The notes: generated by a model from the sequence alone, not told the origin. A stretch of DNA of 64,000 bases from Caulobacter sp. Root343 (GCF_001425745.1 NZ_LMDF01000006.1:62001-126000), one strand, 5' to 3'. Counted from the first letter of the stretch, positions 16,104 to 25,584 are shown. Numbers and translations: made by a program.

Positions 16104-16385
16104 GCGCGGCGACTTCAGCAGCAGTTTCACGCACGGGTCATGGACCACGTACCGCTCGCCCCAATAGCGCTGGTCCCAGGCGTCGAAGTCGCGGCGGCTG
16201 AGGGTGGGCGGCTCGCGCCCGTAGTGCTCGGCATTGACCAGGGTGGCGCAGAACCGGTCGTAGCCGAAGGCGGCGATGGCCCGCGCGAAGTGGGTTTCCA
16301 CCTCCTGGGCCGAGCCCAGGTGAGGCGCCTGGCTCAGGAACGCCCAGGCCTCTTGTTCCGCCGTGGTCAGCACGCGCCCAGCCAT
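15645..16385 (-). CDS. LuxR-family acyl-homoserine-lactone receptor
   Basis: 246 residues, the usual length. An N-terminal autoinducer-binding domain has 'FDAWDQRYWGERYVVHDP' and 'SFAWTD', which supply the Trp, Tyr and Asp that hold the lactone ring and amide. A C-terminal LuxR helix-turn-helix is 'SERQAQCLYWAGRGKTDWEI' followed by 'LSPRTVHHHVEAAKKRLGV'. It lies upstream of luxI on the same strand, separated by the opposite-strand DUF962 gene. It is expected to bind the palindrome before luxI. Signal identity is unknown. Confidence 0.92.
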   Translation of the reverse strand: MAGRVLTTAEQEAWAFLSQAPHLGSAQEVETHFARAIAAFGYDRFCATLVNAEHYGREPPTLSRRDFDAWDQRYWGERYVVHDPCVKLLLKSPRSFAWTDAKPLGDGRAQAMWGEASDLGMNDGYVVRVFGPAGQEVLIRMATEAPDTDPTARAVIESLATVFGTIMLKHWETQDDHPDYGVISERQAQCLYWAGRGKTDWEIGAILKLSPRTVHHHVEAAKKRLGVVKRQEAVLKAGELGLLRKL

Positions 16386-16473
16386 TCCGCACTCACGCCG
16401 AGGCTAAGCTAGGCGTGGATACGGCTCGGCGCCAAGGGTTTGCTATTTCAGGTAGAGCGGGTGGAGAGCGGCC

Positions 16474-18006
16474 CTAAGCCGCCGCCTCTTCGTCTTCGTC
16501 GTTGGCTCCGCCCAGCAGGGCGCTCAGCACGATGGCCAGGCGCTCGGGCTTGATCGGCTTCTCGACCACATCCTGCATGCCGGCGGCGACATAGGTCTGG
16601 ACGTCGGCCGGGTCGGCGTTGGCGGTCAGGGCCACGATCGGGGCCGAGCCGGCGCGACCGGGCATTTCGCGGATGGCGCGGGTGGCGGCGATGCCGTCCA
16701 TGCGCGGCATCTTGATGTCCATCAGGATTAGGTCGTAGCGGCCACTCTTGGCCATCTCGACCGCTTCGACGCCGTCGACGGCCTGTTCGGAGGTGCACTC
16801 GAACATGTCGCACAGCGCCTCGGCGACCATGCGGTTGGTGGCGTTGTCGTCGACGATCAGGATGTGGGCCGCGCGGCCGGCGGGGGCGCTATCGGCCTCC
16901 GGGGCGTGGGCCTGGGTGGAGGCGGGGTCGGCGGAAAGCGAGAAGCCGACGGTCAGGCCGGCGCCGCGATTGGCCTCGGCCGTCAGCGGGCCGCCCATGG
17001 CGCGCAGGACGCGGTGGGCCAGGGCCACGCCGACGGCCAGGGCCATTTCGTTGGCGTCCTGCTGTCCGGCGCCGCCCAGCGGGTCGTTGAGGCGGGCCAG
17101 GCGCTCTTCGGCGTGGCCCTCGGTGTTGTCGCGGACCAGGCCTTCCAGGCGGACCTGGTCGCCGTCGGCCCGGGCCGTCAGGCGCGCCTCGATCATGCCG
17201 CGGCCGGCGGCCAGGGCGTTCTCGATCAGGATGTCGAACACCTGCAGCAGGCGCTCGCCGTCGATCTCGGCGCCGCATTCGGGATCGCCGTCGTAGGAGA
17301 CCAGCAGGGTCGAGCCGCCCTCGTGGGCGCGGGCCGCCCAGCGGGCCTCGACCGCGTCGGCGAAGTCACGCAGGCGGGTGGGGGCCAGGGCGAAGGTCAG
17401 CTGGCCTCGGGCCGAGCGGTGCAGGTCGATGGCCCGGCTCACCGTCGCGCCCATGTCGCGGCTGGTGTCGCCGATGGCGCGGACGAAGGCGGCGGCGTCG
17501 GGCGTCAGGCGCTGCTGCTCGAGACGTTCGGTGATGGCCAGCACGCCGTTCAGGTGCGCGCCGATGTCAACGGCCATCCGCTCGACCATGGCCATGGCGT
17601 CGCGCGCCTCGCGCTGGCGGCGGCGGTGCGAGGCGAGCAGCGAGCCCAGGCCGCCCACGCCGACATAGCGGCCGGCGGCGTCGACGGCGACGTACGCCGT
17701 GCGGAAGACGGGGGTCGGGCTGTCGGCCAGGCTGTTGACGAAGAGGTCGGCGGCGGTCTCGGCCGTGACGAGGCGCGGGGCGGCGTCCATGACCTCGGAA
17801 ATCGGCTTGTCGGCCAGCGCCGCGCTGGCGACCCGCATCATGCCTTGGAACACGTCTCGATAGACCAGGCCGATGGGCGCGTCGCTCTCGATGACGGCCA
17901 GGGCGGGCAGGGCCGGATCGGCGTCGAACATCGCCAGCACCTCGCCGCAGGGCGTGCCGGGCGCGATCGGGGCGCGGTTATCGATCAGACGGGTCAGCGT
18001 TTCCAT
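16474..18006 (-). CDS. CBS-domain hybrid histidine kinase / receiver protein
   Basis: 510 soluble residues. Residues 10-125 look like a pair of CBS motifs ('GTPCGEVLAMFDADPALPALAV', 'KPISEVMDAAPRLVTAET'), which bind adenosyl ligands in other proteins. A dimerisation helix has His151 in 'VDIGAHLNGVLA'. A degenerate ATPase domain has Asn263 in 'ILIENALAAG' and 'HRVLRAMGGPL'. A C-terminal receiver starts 'HILIVDDNATNR' with phospho-acceptor Asp430 ('LILMDIKMPRMDG') and ends near Lys of 'VVEKPIKPERL'. The G1 box is weak ('DNTEGHAEER'), so kinase activity is not certain. It may act as a phosphorelay or scaffold. No cognate partner is adjacent. Confidence 0.82.
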   Translation of the reverse strand: METLTRLIDNRAPIAPGTPCGEVLAMFDADPALPALAVIESDAPIGLVYRDVFQGMMRVASAALADKPISEVMDAAPRLVTAETAADLFVNSLADSPTPVFRTAYVAVDAAGRYVGVGGLGSLLASHRRRQREARDAMAMVERMAVDIGAHLNGVLAITERLEQQRLTPDAAAFVRAIGDTSRDMGATVSRAIDLHRSARGQLTFALAPTRLRDFADAVEARWAARAHEGGSTLLVSYDGDPECGAEIDGERLLQVFDILIENALAAGRGMIEARLTARADGDQVRLEGLVRDNTEGHAEERLARLNDPLGGAGQQDANEMALAVGVALAHRVLRAMGGPLTAEANRGAGLTVGFSLSADPASTQAHAPEADSAPAGRAAHILIVDDNATNRMVAEALCDMFECTSEQAVDGVEAVEMAKSGRYDLILMDIKMPRMDGIAATRAIREMPGRAGSAPIVALTANADPADVQTYVAAGMQDVVEKPIKPERLAIVLSALLGGANDEDEEAAA

Positions 18007-18137
18007 ACGGCGCTTCGCTGGGGATTGGATTGGCAGCTTGCCTTGGGCGCCTTGCAGAGTCGTTAAGTTGGTAGCGCTCTCAGCCCGGTAGCGTCGGAAA
18101 GTGCTCGCTTTTTCGCTTCGGGGACAGGGAATAACGG

Positions 18138-18167
18138 AAAAAGGGCGGCGGAGAACCGCCGCCCTTT
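18138..18167 (-). terminator. Intrinsic terminator of the TonB receptor gene
   Basis: AAAGGGCGGCGG (18140-18151) pairs with CCGCCGCCCTTT (18156-18167) around a 4-base loop. Read on the minus strand the stem is followed by TTTTTCC, and it lies just after the receptor stop. Confidence 0.85.
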
Positions 18168-18191
18168 CCCAGGTTCATTGCTGAACAGGAG

Positions 18192-21026
18192 CTACCAGGA
18201 CTTGGTGATGGCCACGCCGTAGAGGCGCGGTTCCTGGGTGATGATGTTGGTGAACAGGCCCGAGCTGTCGTCGGTCGTGTAGGCGTCGACGATCGGGGTC
18301 TTGTTGCCGATGTTCTTGACGTAGGCGTCGATCGAAACGCCCCACTCGGGCTTCTCGACCTTGAGGGTGATGTTGCCGTTGTCCCACGATTTCAGTGTGT
18401 CGTAGGCGGTGTTGTAGACGCGGGCGAACTGCTTGGTCTGGCGGTAGTAGTCGCCGCGCAGGGTCGCCGCCCAGCCTCCGGACAGCTCGAACCTGTACTG
18501 GGCGCCCACCGAGGTGGTCCAGTGCGGCGAGTTCGGCAGCTGGTTGCCCGACAGGTTGGCCGCCGTGCCCTCGATCGAGAAGCCCGCGCCGTAGTTGTAG
18601 AGGCCGGTGCTGTTGGCCAGGAACGCCGCCGTCGCCGCCGGCAGGCCGGCGCCGCCCAGGGCGGCGGGGGTCGCCAGGAAGCCTTGATAGGCCGCCGCGC
18701 CGGAGCAGGCGAACGGCAGGGTGGCCCCCGCGCCCGCGCCCAGGATCGTGGCCACGCCGGCGGTGGTCAGCACGCAGTTGGCCCCGACCGCCGAGGAATT
18801 CGGCCCGACCTTCACGACCGTATAGGCCGGGTTGGACTGGGTGCGGTTCATCGTGTCGATCGAGGTGACGCCGTCGCCGATCTTGGTGTGCAGATAGCCG
18901 ATGTTGGCGTTGAGCTTCAGGTTCTGGACCGGCGACCAGATCGACTCGATCTCGAAGCCGTAGACCTTGGCGTCGACGTTCTCGTTGACCGAGGTCCGGT
19001 TCACGATCTTCGAGATCTGATAGCCTTGGTAGTCGTAGGCGAAGCCGGTGGCGTTGAAGAGCAGGCTGCCGCCCAGCATCGTGTTCTTGGTGCCGACTTC
19101 GATGGCGTTGACGAACTCGGGGGCGAAGGTCTGCTTGACGCCGATCGCGCCGGCCGGGACGCCCGGATTGATGCCGCCGCCCTTGTAGCCCTTCGAATAG
19201 AAGGCATAGAGCAGAGTGTCGTCGGTGAAGCCCAGATGGGCCTTGTAGTCGAAGCCGAAACGGCCCGTCAGCTCGCTGAAACGGGCGCGCTGGTCGGGGT
19301 TGGTCGGGCTCAGGGTCAGGCCGTAGCCGGGGGCCAGAAGCACGGTCGAGTAGTTCTTGACCGCCTTCTTGTCGCGGGTCTGGCGCAGGCCCAGGGTGAA
19401 CTTCAGGTCGTCGTTGGCCTGCCAGTACAGTTCCCCAAACAGGGCGTCCGACACCAGGTTATAGGGCGTGCGGTTGTCATAGTAGTTGTGGCCGTCGCCG
19501 GTCGGATTGGCTGCGGTGTCGATGCCGATGCAGCTGGTGGGCAGGGTCGCCGGGTTGCAGTTCGGATTGCCGGTCTTGGAGAAGTTCAGGGCCAGGGACG
19601 ACAGGGTCAGCGAGTTGCCGATCACGTAGTAGTCGGTCAGCGTCCGGTAGGTGAAGTGGATGCCGCCGACGTTGAAGTTCAGCGGGCCGTCGAAGTTCGA
19701 CTGCAGGCGCAGTTCCTGGCTGAACTGCTCGGAGCGGCCCGACGAGATGTCGATCGTCGTGAACTTGTTGGTGTTGCCGACCTGCGGGTCGTTGAAGAAG
19801 CCGCCGGGCGTGAACGGCGTGTTGTTGAAGGGGACCGGCGAGACGTTGCGGTTGTAGTCCTGCTTGGTCCAGACGCTGCCCTTGCTGTAGGCGGTCATGG
19901 ACGTGAGGGTCAGCTCGTCGGTCAGGTCATAGTTCAGAGTGAACTGGTAGACGTTCGATCCCGACTTGTAGACCGGGTCCAGCGCCGTCTCGATCTCACG
20001 CAGGTTGGTCGAGGTGGTGTCGCCGGTGTTCACGTCACCCGAGGTGAAGCCGAAGATGTTGCCCAGCAGGCCGGTCAGGGTGCCTGACGAATTGACCGTG
20101 CCATAGGCCGAGGTCCCGTACAGCGAGGCGGGCAGGCAGCCCTGGGTCAGGAAGGCCCGGGACGCCCCGGTCGGCACGCCGCCGACGGTGGCGGGACCGT
20201 TGTCCTTGGTGCAGAGCTGCTTGCCGGTGCGGGCGCGGTTGTCGTCCTCGTGGAAGCGTTCCCACAGGAAGTTGGTGCGCAGCTTCTCGGTCGGGTTGAA
20301 CATCACCTGGACGCGGGTCGAATAGAGGTCCCGGTCGTCGACCTTGTGGCTGTTGAAGGTGTTGGTGACGAAGCCGTCGCGCTTCAGCGTCGTGCCGGAC
20401 AGGCGGACGGCCAGCTTGTCGCCGAAGATCGGCACGTTGAGCATGCCGCGGAATTTCGTCGAGTTATGGTTGCCGTATTCGGCGCGGACATTGGCCTCGA
20501 ACTGATCGACCGGCTTGGCGGTGATCACGTTGACCACGCCGCCGGTGGCGTTGCGGCCGTAGAGGGTGCCTTGCGGACCGCGCAGCACCTCGACCCGCTC
20601 GACGTCGTAGAACTCGGCCTCGAACAGGTTGCCCGACTGCATCGGGGCGTTGTTCATGTGGACGCCGACGCCCTGATCGGCCGAGGCGCCGACGGCCTTG
20701 GCCCCGATGCCGCGGATCTGGAAGTTGAAGCTGTTGGTGAAGTTGCTCTTGGCGAAGGTGACGTTCGGGATCGCCTGCTGCAGGTTGGGGCCGCCGTCGA
20801 TCTTCTGCGCTTCCAGCGAATCCTGGCTGAAGGCCGAAACCGCGATCGGCACGTCCTGAAGCGCTTCTTCCTTCTTCTGGGCGGTGACGACCAGTTCTTC
20901 GATGACGGTGTTGTTCTGTTGGGCCGGCTTGGCCTGCTGGGCGAAAGCGGGGACGGCGAGGCCGGAGATCGCGATCGCCGAAGCGCCCATGACCAGCAGG
21001 CTCCGCATACGCAGAGTTTGCGACAT
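18192..21026 (-). CDS. TonB-dependent outer-membrane receptor
   Basis: 944 residues. The signal peptide is 'SLLVMGASAIAISGLAVPAFAQ'. A TonB-box-like stretch 'EELVVTAQKKEEALQDVPI' follows, then a plug domain ('GPQGTLYGRNATGGVVNVIT') and a 22-strand barrel ending in aromatic 'YGVAITKSW', the usual C-terminal signature. This 'VVTAQKR/K-E-LQDVP' subgroup is very common in Caulobacter and often imports sugars or aromatic compounds; the ligand here is not evident. It is a single gene with its own promoter region and terminator. Confidence 0.93.
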   Translation of the reverse strand: MSQTLRMRSLLVMGASAIAISGLAVPAFAQQAKPAQQNNTVIEELVVTAQKKEEALQDVPIAVSAFSQDSLEAQKIDGGPNLQQAIPNVTFAKSNFTNSFNFQIRGIGAKAVGASADQGVGVHMNNAPMQSGNLFEAEFYDVERVEVLRGPQGTLYGRNATGGVVNVITAKPVDQFEANVRAEYGNHNSTKFRGMLNVPIFGDKLAVRLSGTTLKRDGFVTNTFNSHKVDDRDLYSTRVQVMFNPTEKLRTNFLWERFHEDDNRARTGKQLCTKDNGPATVGGVPTGASRAFLTQGCLPASLYGTSAYGTVNSSGTLTGLLGNIFGFTSGDVNTGDTTSTNLREIETALDPVYKSGSNVYQFTLNYDLTDELTLTSMTAYSKGSVWTKQDYNRNVSPVPFNNTPFTPGGFFNDPQVGNTNKFTTIDISSGRSEQFSQELRLQSNFDGPLNFNVGGIHFTYRTLTDYYVIGNSLTLSSLALNFSKTGNPNCNPATLPTSCIGIDTAANPTGDGHNYYDNRTPYNLVSDALFGELYWQANDDLKFTLGLRQTRDKKAVKNYSTVLLAPGYGLTLSPTNPDQRARFSELTGRFGFDYKAHLGFTDDTLLYAFYSKGYKGGGINPGVPAGAIGVKQTFAPEFVNAIEVGTKNTMLGGSLLFNATGFAYDYQGYQISKIVNRTSVNENVDAKVYGFEIESIWSPVQNLKLNANIGYLHTKIGDGVTSIDTMNRTQSNPAYTVVKVGPNSSAVGANCVLTTAGVATILGAGAGATLPFACSGAAAYQGFLATPAALGGAGLPAATAAFLANSTGLYNYGAGFSIEGTAANLSGNQLPNSPHWTTSVGAQYRFELSGGWAATLRGDYYRQTKQFARVYNTAYDTLKSWDNGNITLKVEKPEWGVSIDAYVKNIGNKTPIVDAYTTDDSSGLFTNIITQEPRLYGVAITKSW

Positions 21027-21147
21027 TGAATTCCCTCCCTGAACCCAGGCGGCGCCTTATGAATGGAGCCTGCGAGGGTCGATGTTTCCTCGGCGCCGTA
21101 CTGTTTTCACCACGCGGGCGTACGGCGAGCCCTCGCAGCATTCGGAG

Positions 21148-21176
21148 ATTGCATACTTGCGTTTGAAAGCTGTCAA
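21148..21176 (-). promoter_or_regulatory. Candidate promoter of the TonB receptor gene
   Basis: TTGACA (21171-21176 on the minus strand) is followed by TATGCA after 15 bases or TGCAAT after 17 bases. It lies about 120 bp upstream of the start. The rest of 21027-21504 shows no gene or recognisable riboswitch. Confidence 0.4.
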
Positions 21177-21504
21177 CTGGCCTGGACGTAAGTGAACGGC
21201 GATAGGTTACAGCTTTTCACTTTCCGAGAGGTGGTGTTCTCCTGGTGCGGGTAAGTTTCGGACCGATTAGAAGGTTGGGTTTGGGGATTACGCAGCGGAA
21301 TGTCGGTGCGTGGATCGCCAACGGCTCCGACTGCATCGAGCGGAAGCCTTTTCTGGCGGGCCAAAGACTTCGCGTTCGTTCGTCGACGGAGTATCGCGTG
21401 AGTCGCGATGCTCGCCGTGGCCGGCGGCCCCCGCTGTTCCGAGGCGGGCTTGCCTCGTGTAGAGGAGGGCCCATGTTCGCCCCCATGCCTATCGAGCGCC
21501 CCGC

Positions 21505-22233
21505 ATGAGCCCCCCGGTGACAGGGGCGGCCCTGGTTCTGTTTTCCGGCGGCCAGGACAGCAGCGTCTGCCTGGCCTGGGCGCTGGAGCGCTATGCTCGC
21601 GTCGAGACGGTCGGCTTCGACTATGGCCAGCGCCATGTCGTCGAGATGGAGGCGCGCCAGGCGGTGCGCCGCGAGATCGCCGCCCGCTTCCCCCAGTGGG
21701 CCGACCGCCTTGGCGAGGACCACGTGCTGGACATCCGCAGCTTCGGCCAGGTCGCCCAGTCGGCCCTGACCGCCGACCGCGCCATCGAGATGACCGAGCG
21801 CGGCCTGCCCTCGACCTTCGTGCCCGGCCGCAACCTGGTGTTCCTGATCTATGCCGCGGCCCTGGCCGATCGGCGCGGGATCGACGCCCTGGTCGGCGGC
21901 ATGTGCGAGACCGACTTCTCCGGCTATCCCGACTGTCGCCGCGACACCCTGGACGCCATGCAGAATGCGCTGAACCTGGGCATGGACCGGAGCTTCCGCG
22001 TCGAGACCCCGCTGATGTGGCTGACCAAGGCCCAGACCTGGGCGCTGTCCAAGTCGCTGGGCGGCGAGGACCTCGTCCAGCTGATCGTCGAGGAAAGCCA
22101 CACCTGCTACCAGGGCGAGCGCGGCCAGATGCACAGCTGGGGCCACGGCTGCGGGGCCTGCCCGGCGTGCGAGCTGCGCGAAAAGGGCTACGCCGAGTGG
22201 GACGCGGCGGGGCGCGAGGCGCTGCCCGCATGA
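21505..22233 (+). CDS. queC: 7-cyano-7-deazaguanine synthase
   Basis: 242 residues. Converts 7-carboxy-7-deazaguanine to preQ0 with ATP and ammonia in queuosine synthesis. The PP-loop ATP motif is '[16 protein letters not shown]'. The zinc site is the C-terminal cluster '[16 protein letters not shown]'. '[10 protein letters not shown]' and 'SGYPDCR' are family blocks. It overlaps queE by 4 bases (ATGA), showing translational coupling, and queD follows. Confidence 0.96.
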   Translation: MSPPVTGAALVLFSGGQDSSVCLAWALERYARVETVGFDYGQRHVVEMEARQAVRREIAARFPQWADRLGEDHVLDIRSFGQVAQSALTADRAIEMTERGLPSTFVPGRNLVFLIYAAALADRRGIDALVGGMCETDFSGYPDCRRDTLDAMQNALNLGMDRSFRVETPLMWLTKAQTWALSKSLGGEDLVQLIVEESHTCYQGERGQMHSWGHGCGACPACELREKGYAEWDAAGREALPA

Positions 22234-22862
22234 CGTACTCCGTCAAGGAGATCTTCCTCACCCTGCAGGGCGAGGGCGGCCAGGCGGGCAAGGCGGCGGT
22301 GTTCTGCCGCTTCTCCGGCTGCAACCTGTGGACCGGCCGCGAGCAGGACCGCGCCAAGGCGGTCTGCACCTTCTGCGACACCGACTTCGTCGGGACCGAC
22401 GGCGAGAACGGCGGCAAGTTCGCCACGGCCGACGACCTGGCCGCCGCCGTCGAGGCCCAATGGACCGGCGGGCCGGACGACCGCCTGGTGGTCTGCACCG
22501 GCGGCGAGCCGTTCCTGCAGCTCGATGAAGCGGCGATCGCGGCGCTGCACGCCCGTGGCTTCCAGATCGCGGTCGAGAGCAACGGCACGCTCGAGGCGCC
22601 CGCCGGGATCGACTGGATCTGCATCAGCCCCAAGGCGGACGCGCCGGTGGTCCAGGCCTCGGGCCAGGAGCTGAAGCTGGTCTTCCCCCAGGCCAAGGCC
22701 ATGCCGGAACGCTTCGCCGGTCTGGATTTCGAACGGTTCTACCTGCAGCCGATGGACGGTCCGGACCGCGACAGGAACACGCAATTGGCGGTCGCCTATT
22801 GCCTTTCGCACCCACAATGGCGTTTAAGCGTCCAAACGCACAAATATCTCGGCCTGCCCTGA
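22230..22862 (+). CDS. queE: 7-carboxy-7-deazaguanine synthase (radical SAM)
   Basis: 210 residues. Rearranges 6-carboxytetrahydropterin to 7-carboxy-7-deazaguanine. The iron-sulfur cysteines follow the QueE-specific CX14CX2C spacing: 'SGCNLWTG' then 14 residues on 'VCTFCDTDF'. The substrate-start block is '[19 protein letters not shown]' and the SAM glycine motif is '[13 protein letters not shown]'. The start codon ATG overlaps the queC stop. Confidence 0.95.
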   Translation: MTYSVKEIFLTLQGEGGQAGKAAVFCRFSGCNLWTGREQDRAKAVCTFCDTDFVGTDGENGGKFATADDLAAAVEAQWTGGPDDRLVVCTGGEPFLQLDEAAIAALHARGFQIAVESNGTLEAPAGIDWICISPKADAPVVQASGQELKLVFPQAKAMPERFAGLDFERFYLQPMDGPDRDRNTQLAVAYCLSHPQWRLSVQTHKYLGLP

Positions 22863-22934
22863 CGGATAAGGCGCTCGACTTGGTGACAGGGTCGTCGCGC
22901 TAGAGCCTCCCAGGCCTAGTCAAAGAAGCTACAC

Positions 22935-23300
22935 ATGAAGCCCGTCTTCGAGATCACGAAGGCCGCGCATTTCGACGCGGCTCACTATATCGAGCAAGGT
23001 CCCGCCGACCATCGCTACCGCAAGCTGCACGGCCACTCGTTCAAGGTCGAGGCCAGCGTGAAGGGGCAGATGCAGGACGCCGGCTGGGTCGCCGACCTGG
23101 ACGGGCTGGACGCCGCGCTGAAGGCCGTCGCCATCGAGCTGGATCACGGCCTGCTGAACGATCGCCCCGGTCTGGAGACGCCGACCCTGGAACGTCTCTG
23201 CCTCTATTTCGCCGAGCGCTTGAAGGTCCAGTTCCCCGGCCTGTCGCGCGTGGTGCTGTCGCGCCCGACGATCGGCGAGAGCTGCGCGCTGACGCTGTAA
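22935..23300 (+). CDS. queD: 6-carboxy-5,6,7,8-tetrahydropterin synthase
   Basis: 121 residues. Makes the first committed queuosine intermediate from dihydroneopterin triphosphate. The zinc histidines are in 'AAHFDAAHY' and 'KLHGHSFKVEA', and the catalytic region is 'LDHGLLND'. It lies 72 bp after queE on the same strand, completing a queC-queE-queD operon. A family A repeat begins 11 bp after its stop. Confidence 0.95.
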   Translation: MKPVFEITKAAHFDAAHYIEQGPADHRYRKLHGHSFKVEASVKGQMQDAGWVADLDGLDAALKAVAIELDHGLLNDRPGLETPTLERLCLYFAERLKVQFPGLSRVVLSRPTIGESCALTL

Positions 23301-23310
23301 GCTGAAATGT

Positions 23311-23453
23311 CTCTCCTCCCCCTCTGGGGGAGGGGGACCGCCGAATGGCGGTGGAGGGGCCCTGTGAGGTGGCGAGTTCACCACCGCTTCGCGGACCCCC
23401 TCCGTCTCGATGCGTATTCGCATCGATCCACCTCCCCCTAATGGGGAGGAGGG
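23311..23453 (+). repeat. Hairpin repeat family A, copy 2
   Basis: Same layout as the copy at 11754. The second hairpin is ACCGCC-GAAT-GGCGGT where the other copies have ACCGGC-GAAC-GCCGGT, so both arms changed together. Confidence 0.85.
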
Positions 23454-23457
23454 GTAG

Positions 23458-23685
23458 CTACTCTTCCCGGTCTTCGCTGTCCTTGCGGCTATCCCCCGGG
23501 ATCACCGCCCGGCCCGTGGCGACCACGGCCTTGCCGCCCATCTTGGCGGCGCCGCCGACGACCGCGCCGGTGACGCCGATGGCCGTGCCGGCCACGGTGC
23601 CGACCGCGGCGGCGACACAGGCCTGCTGCGAGACGGCGACCATCGCGAGGACGGCGGCGAGGGGAGCGAGGCGGCGGAAGGTCAT
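23458..23685 (-). CDS. Small exported Gly/Ala-rich protein, possible lipoprotein
   Basis: 75 residues. An N-terminal signal ('LAPLAAVLAMVAVSQQAC') ends at a single Cys, but the lipobox 'SQQAC' is poor. A Gly/Ala/Val-rich middle with glycine-zipper character follows ('VGTVAGTAIGVTGAVVGGAA'), then an acidic tail. ATG at 23685 is preferred to a TTG two codons earlier. Similar small proteins are annotated as lipoproteins of unknown role in Caulobacterales. Confidence 0.7.
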   Translation of the reverse strand: MTFRRLAPLAAVLAMVAVSQQACVAAAVGTVAGTAIGVTGAVVGGAAKMGGKAVVATGRAVIPGDSRKDSEDREE

Positions 23686-23733
23686 GGTCAAGCTCGTAAA
23701 ACGCTGTTCACCACGTTTTAGCCGGCCAAAGGT

Positions 23734-24315
23734 TTAAAATCTCCGCGTCGGATGGCCGCGCCGGGCGGTCGCCTCCGGCTCGCTGTCCAGATAGGTCGTG
23801 CGTCTGTCGTCGTCGCGCCGCCGGGGTCCCGCGTAGCGTGGGTCGTCGCGGCGGCGGCGGTCGGGGCCGAAATAGTCCTCGGTCCGCACGAACGGGCGCG
23901 GGTTCTCGATCAGCAGGGTCAGGCGGTGGATCACGCCGCGCGCCGTGACCGGCTTGACCAGGAACTCGTTGACCCCCGCGTCGCGGGCCTCGTGCGCCCG
24001 GCGCGCGGTCGAATGGCCGGTGATCATCACGATCGGGCAGAACGGATTGGGGCTGTCGGGCGAGCGGCGCAGCAGGTTGACGAAGTCGATGCCATCCAGC
24101 CCCCGCATCGACAGGTCGGTGAACACCACGTCGATCGCCACCTTGCGCAGCAGCGACAGCGCCTCGGCCCCGTCGGTGGCCTCATAGACCTGGCGCACGC
24201 CGATGGCCCGCAGGATCTCGGTCAGCAGCAGCCGCATGTGCTGGTTATCGTCCACCAGCAGGATCTTCAGGAGGTCGAACCGCACGCGATGAGCCCCCTC
24301 CGCCGCGCGTTGCAT
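23734..24315 (-). CDS. Single-domain response regulator with a basic tail
   Basis: 193 residues. A receiver domain has 'KILLVDDNQHMRLLL', phospho-acceptor in 'DVVFTDLSMRGLDGIDF', Thr in 'MITGHST', and Lys in 'FLVKPV'. No output domain follows. Instead there is a 'YFGPDRRRRDDPRYAGPRRR' type tail, a pattern common in alphaproteobacterial stand-alone receivers. ATG at 24315 is taken as start; an upstream TTG would add three residues. It may act through protein partners, or the basic tail may bind nucleic acid. No kinase is adjacent. Confidence 0.85.
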   Translation of the reverse strand: MQRAAEGAHRVRFDLLKILLVDDNQHMRLLLTEILRAIGVRQVYEATDGAEALSLLRKVAIDVVFTDLSMRGLDGIDFVNLLRRSPDSPNPFCPIVMITGHSTARRAHEARDAGVNEFLVKPVTARGVIHRLTLLIENPRPFVRTEDYFGPDRRRRDDPRYAGPRRRDDDRRTTYLDSEPEATARRGHPTRRF

Positions 24316-24370
24316 TGATCGCAACCTATGCGGGCGGTGCTCGCTCGTCAGGGGATGCGCGTCGCCGAGC

Positions 24371-24398
24371 CTTATCCTTGCAATCGTATGCAGGTCAA
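24371..24398 (-). promoter_or_regulatory. Candidate promoter of the response regulator gene
   Basis: Minus-strand TTGACC (24393-24398) and GATAAG (24371-24376) are separated by 16 bases, about 55 bp upstream of the start. A CAAAG-TT-CTTTG palindrome lies further upstream at 24438-24449. Confidence 0.4.
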
Positions 24399-24465
24399 TA
24401 AAAAACCGAGCTAAATCAGTGGTAAGACCAATTTGACCAAAGTTCTTTGACCTATGTTCGCGCTG

Positions 24466-25584
24466 TCAGGGGTTCGCGCCTGGCGCGAACACGCCGCCGC
24501 CCGTCTGGCCACGATGGCGCAGGAAGGCGTCGGCCAGCACGCAGGCGACCATGGCCTCGACCACCGGCACGCCGCGAATGCCCACGCACGGGTCGTGGCG
24601 GCCCTTGGTGCGCAGGTCGATCTCCTCGCCGGCCTCGTTGAGTGTCTGGCGCGGGATCAGGATCGACGAGGTCGGCTTGAACGCCACCCGCGCCACCACC
24701 GGCTGGCCGGTCGAGATGCCGCCGAGAACGCCGCCGGCGTGGTTGGACAGGAACACCGGCTGGCCGTCCTCGCCCATCCGCATGGCGTCGGCGTTGTCCT
24801 CGCCGGTCAGGGCGGCGCTGGCGAAGCCCTCGCCGATCTCGACGCCCTTGGCGGCGTTGATCGACATCAGGGCGGCGGCCAGTTCGGCGTCCAGCTTGCC
24901 GTAAAGCGGCGCGCCCCAGCCGGCGGGCACGCCGACGGCCTCGACCTCGACCACGGCGCCGGTCGACGAACCGGCCTTGCGGATGGTCTCAAGGTGCTCT
25001 TCCCAGACCGGGATGATGGCGGCGTCCGGCGACCAGTAGGGGTTCTGCTCGGTCTGGGCCCAGTCCCAGTTCTCGCGATTGATCGCGTGCGGGCCGATCT
25101 GGACCAGGGCGGCCCGGATCGTCACGCCGGGGATCACCAGCCGCGCCACCGCGCCCGCCGCCACCCGCGCGGCGGTTTCGCGCGCCGAGCTGCGTCCGCC
25201 GCCGCGATAGTCGCGCACGCCATACTTGGCGAAATAGGGATAGTCGGCGTGGCCCGGGCGGAAGGCCTGGGCGATCTCGCCATAGTCCTTGGACCGCTGG
25301 TCGGTGTTCTCGATCATCAGGCTGATCGGCGTTCCGGTCGTCCGCTGGCCGTCGGTGCGCGCGTCCTCGAACACGCCCGACAGGATGCGCACCGCGTCCG
25401 GCTCCTGGCGCTGGGTCACGAACTTGCCGTTGCCCGGGCGGCGCTTGTCCAGGAACGCCTGGAGCATCTCGGCGGTCAGGGCAATGCCCGGAGGGCAGCC
25501 GTCGACGACACAGCCCAGAGCCGGACCATGGCTTTCGCCCCAGGTGGTGACGCGGAACAGGTGACCGAAGGTGTTGTGCGACAT
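24466..25584 (-). CDS. aroC: Chorismate synthase
   Basis: 372 residues. Last step of the shikimate pathway: 5-enolpyruvylshikimate-3-phosphate to chorismate using reduced FMN. Family signatures are '[19 protein letters not shown]', '[20 protein letters not shown]' followed by '[15 protein letters not shown]', and '[17 protein letters not shown]'. ATG at 25584 starts the conserved 'SHNTFGHLF'; an upstream in-frame codon is rejected. Confidence 0.97.
   Translation of the reverse strand: MSHNTFGHLFRVTTWGESHGPALGCVVDGCPPGIALTAEMLQAFLDKRRPGNGKFVTQRQEPDAVRILSGVFEDARTDGQRTTGTPISLMIENTDQRSKDYGEIAQAFRPGHADYPYFAKYGVRDYRGGGRSSARETAARVAAGAVARLVIPGVTIRAALVQIGPHAINRENWDWAQTEQNPYWSPDAAIIPVWEEHLETIRKAGSSTGAVVEVEAVGVPAGWGAPLYGKLDAELAAALMSINAAKGVEIGEGFASAALTGEDNADAMRMGEDGQPVFLSNHAGGVLGGISTGQPVVARVAFKPTSSILIPRQTLNEAGEEIDLRTKGRHDPCVGIRGVPVVEAMVACVLADAFLRHRGQTGGGVFAPGANP

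Noticed and set aside
21177-21504. Possible preQ1 riboswitch before queC
   Set aside because: No preQ1-I or preQ1-II core could be matched in the leader. The stretch holds no gene and no clear structure that I can see.
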